From: Prorocentrum cordatum
Lineage: Eukaryota; Sar; Dinophyceae; Prorocentrales; Prorocentraceae
NCBI GenBank assembly: GCA_963575745.1
Contig: CAUYUJ010004752.1
Coordinates: 1-64,000, forward strand
Reading direction: 5' to 3'
DNA: 64,000 nt
The notes under the pieces were generated by a model that did no database searches, had not been told where the DNA came from, and saw only the letters and a program-made list of their open reading frames with translations. The position numbers were made by a program, and so were the translations under genes. Positions 63,482 to 64,000 of this stretch are shown here, piece after piece; the first letter of the stretch is position 1; each line of letters begins with the position of its first letter.

Positions 63482-63977
63482 TTGGCACCTTGTACTTGCG
63501 GTTCGGCTTCTTCATGCTCAGGCCGTAGGAGCGCCGCCACTTCACCCACCACCGAGGCCGCAACTGCGGCACCATCGTTTTGCCTCCCCGCTTCATTGTC
63601 TCCACGCAGTAGTCCGCGACGAGTTGCTTCGCCTTCGTAACCAGCAGGGATTGGGAGAACCTGGCCAACATCTTGGGCATCTCCTCCGCAACTGCGGTTC
63701 GCTTGGCCACCGCCTTCCAGTCCACGGAGTACCTCATGTGGGACCACCACTCGTACAGAGCGGCTTCCAGCCATGGAGCCTTGTTCGGGCGCCCATGGTT
63801 GCCCCGCGCGCGGCGTCGGCCATGCACGCCCGCCGTGCCATGTCCACCTTGTGTGCGCCAGTTTTGAAACCACTTGGAGACGGCCTGGCGCTGCTGGACG
63901 ACCCCCATGCCCTTCGGCCACGTGAACCGCCCGCAAAAAGACGCGATTGAATTCCGTGGCAGATCGCCCTCGCCCAT
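63459..63977 (-). CDS. DDE_1-type transposase-like protein, N-terminal part
   Basis: The frame upstream of the catalytic ORF, shifted by one. A helical segment with VSKWFQNWRTQGG, then APWLEAALYEWWSHMRYSVDWKA and a VAKRTAVAEEMPKML segment, ending PRWWVKWRRSYGLSMKKPNR and KYKVP, which fits the DNA-binding helix-turn-helix part of such transposases. KYKVPN is followed about ten bases later by the start of the catalytic frame, so a one-base frameshift or a very short intron separates the halves near 63480. Two 12-base elements lie inside (PQLR, TAVA). The true N-terminus is probably beyond the window. Confidence 0.5.
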   Translation of the reverse strand: MGEGDLPRNSIASFCGRFTWPKGMGVVQQRQAVSKWFQNWRTQGGHGTAGVHGRRRARGNHGRPNKAPWLEAALYEWWSHMRYSVDWKAVAKRTAVAEEMPKMLARFSQSLLVTKAKQLVADYCVETMKRGGKTMVPQLRPRWWVKWRRSYGLSMKKPNRKYKVPNVAPISF

Positions 63978-64000
63978 CCAACCACAACTGCGTGCGTGCG

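Larger units (their letters stand above)
58870..63697 (+). repeat. dispersed 12-base near-palindrome CCGCAACTGCGG
   Basis: Perfect copies start at 58870, 58906, 59025, 59268, 59306, 59576, 60156, 60345, 61034, 61142, 61496, 61577, 61936, 62789, 63023, 63216, 63558 and 63686. Copies with one change start at 59175, 59881 (13 bases), 60245, 62322, 62596, 62899 and 63138. The arms CCGCA and TGCGG are perfect complements around AC; the centre gives it a direction and all copies point the same way. Flanks are unrelated between copies and show no consistent duplication. Most copies are inside minus-strand coding sequence. None is seen in the T-rich putative intron at 60487-60849. Confidence 0.9.

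Overview
The window looks like non-genic nuclear DNA of a large, GC-rich, repeat-dominated eukaryotic genome, most likely a dinoflagellate. Nothing resembles a bacterial operon, rRNA, tRNA or CRISPR array. The protein-like signals are all of mobile-element type: a Ty1/copia retrotransposon, two LINE-type RNase H remnants, a LINE-type zinc-ribbon/coiled-coil ORF, a pogo/Tigger-like (DDE_1) transposase-like gene and an endonuclease/exonuclease/phosphatase (EEP) pseudogene. The dinoflagellate assignment rests on remembered resemblance of these protein families to dinoflagellate repeats and on the composition. No dinoflagellate spliced leader was seen, so it is an inference.

Layout. 1-2.6 kb: GC-rich satellite followed by short tandem arrays. 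2.7-12.2 kb: tandem arrays, GGA/TCC microsatellites, small inverted-repeat elements and dispersed ~160 bp repeats, with no gene I can support. 12.2-14.7 kb: decayed LINE pieces (RNase H, then a zinc-ribbon/coiled-coil ORF) and a 154 bp TTAA-flanked MITE. 15.5-17.3 kb: ATGTCGTAG repeats with hairpins and an almost pure pyrimidine tract of about 0.9 kb. 17.3-32.2 kb: duplicated repeat blocks, GAC/CAT/GTC trinucleotide fields and a 4 kb CCCAAGA-type array. 32.7-34.1 kb: a ~102 bp satellite interrupted by a 154 bp perfect-type foldback insertion with its own target-site duplication. 34-44.7 kb: microsatellites, a minus-strand LINE RNase H relic (36.8-38.0 kb) and more dispersed repeats. 44.85-53.22 kb: a complete but dead Ty1/copia element on the minus strand, with paired 159 bp LTRs, 5 bp target-site duplication, primer-binding site, polypurine tract, gag, protease, integrase, reverse transcriptase, RNase H and a C-terminal extension. 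It sits inside one arm of an older palindromic repeat. 53.2-58.8 kb: three families of small inverted-repeat elements and tandem repeats. 58.9-64 kb: two minus-strand protein regions, the EEP pseudogene and the DDE transposase-like ORF that runs to the window edge.

The most unusual signal is in the last 5 kb. A 12-base near-palindrome, CCGCAACTGCGG, occurs at least 18 times perfectly and 7 times with one change. It is always in the same orientation, every 40-850 bp, and it lies inside both protein regions, where it is read in all three frames as PQLR, (A/T)AVA or RSCG. It is absent from the rest of the window as far as I can see by eye. I do not recognise it as a described element.

No host housekeeping gene could be supported. 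Long open frames over satellites and trinucleotide repeats were treated as artefacts.
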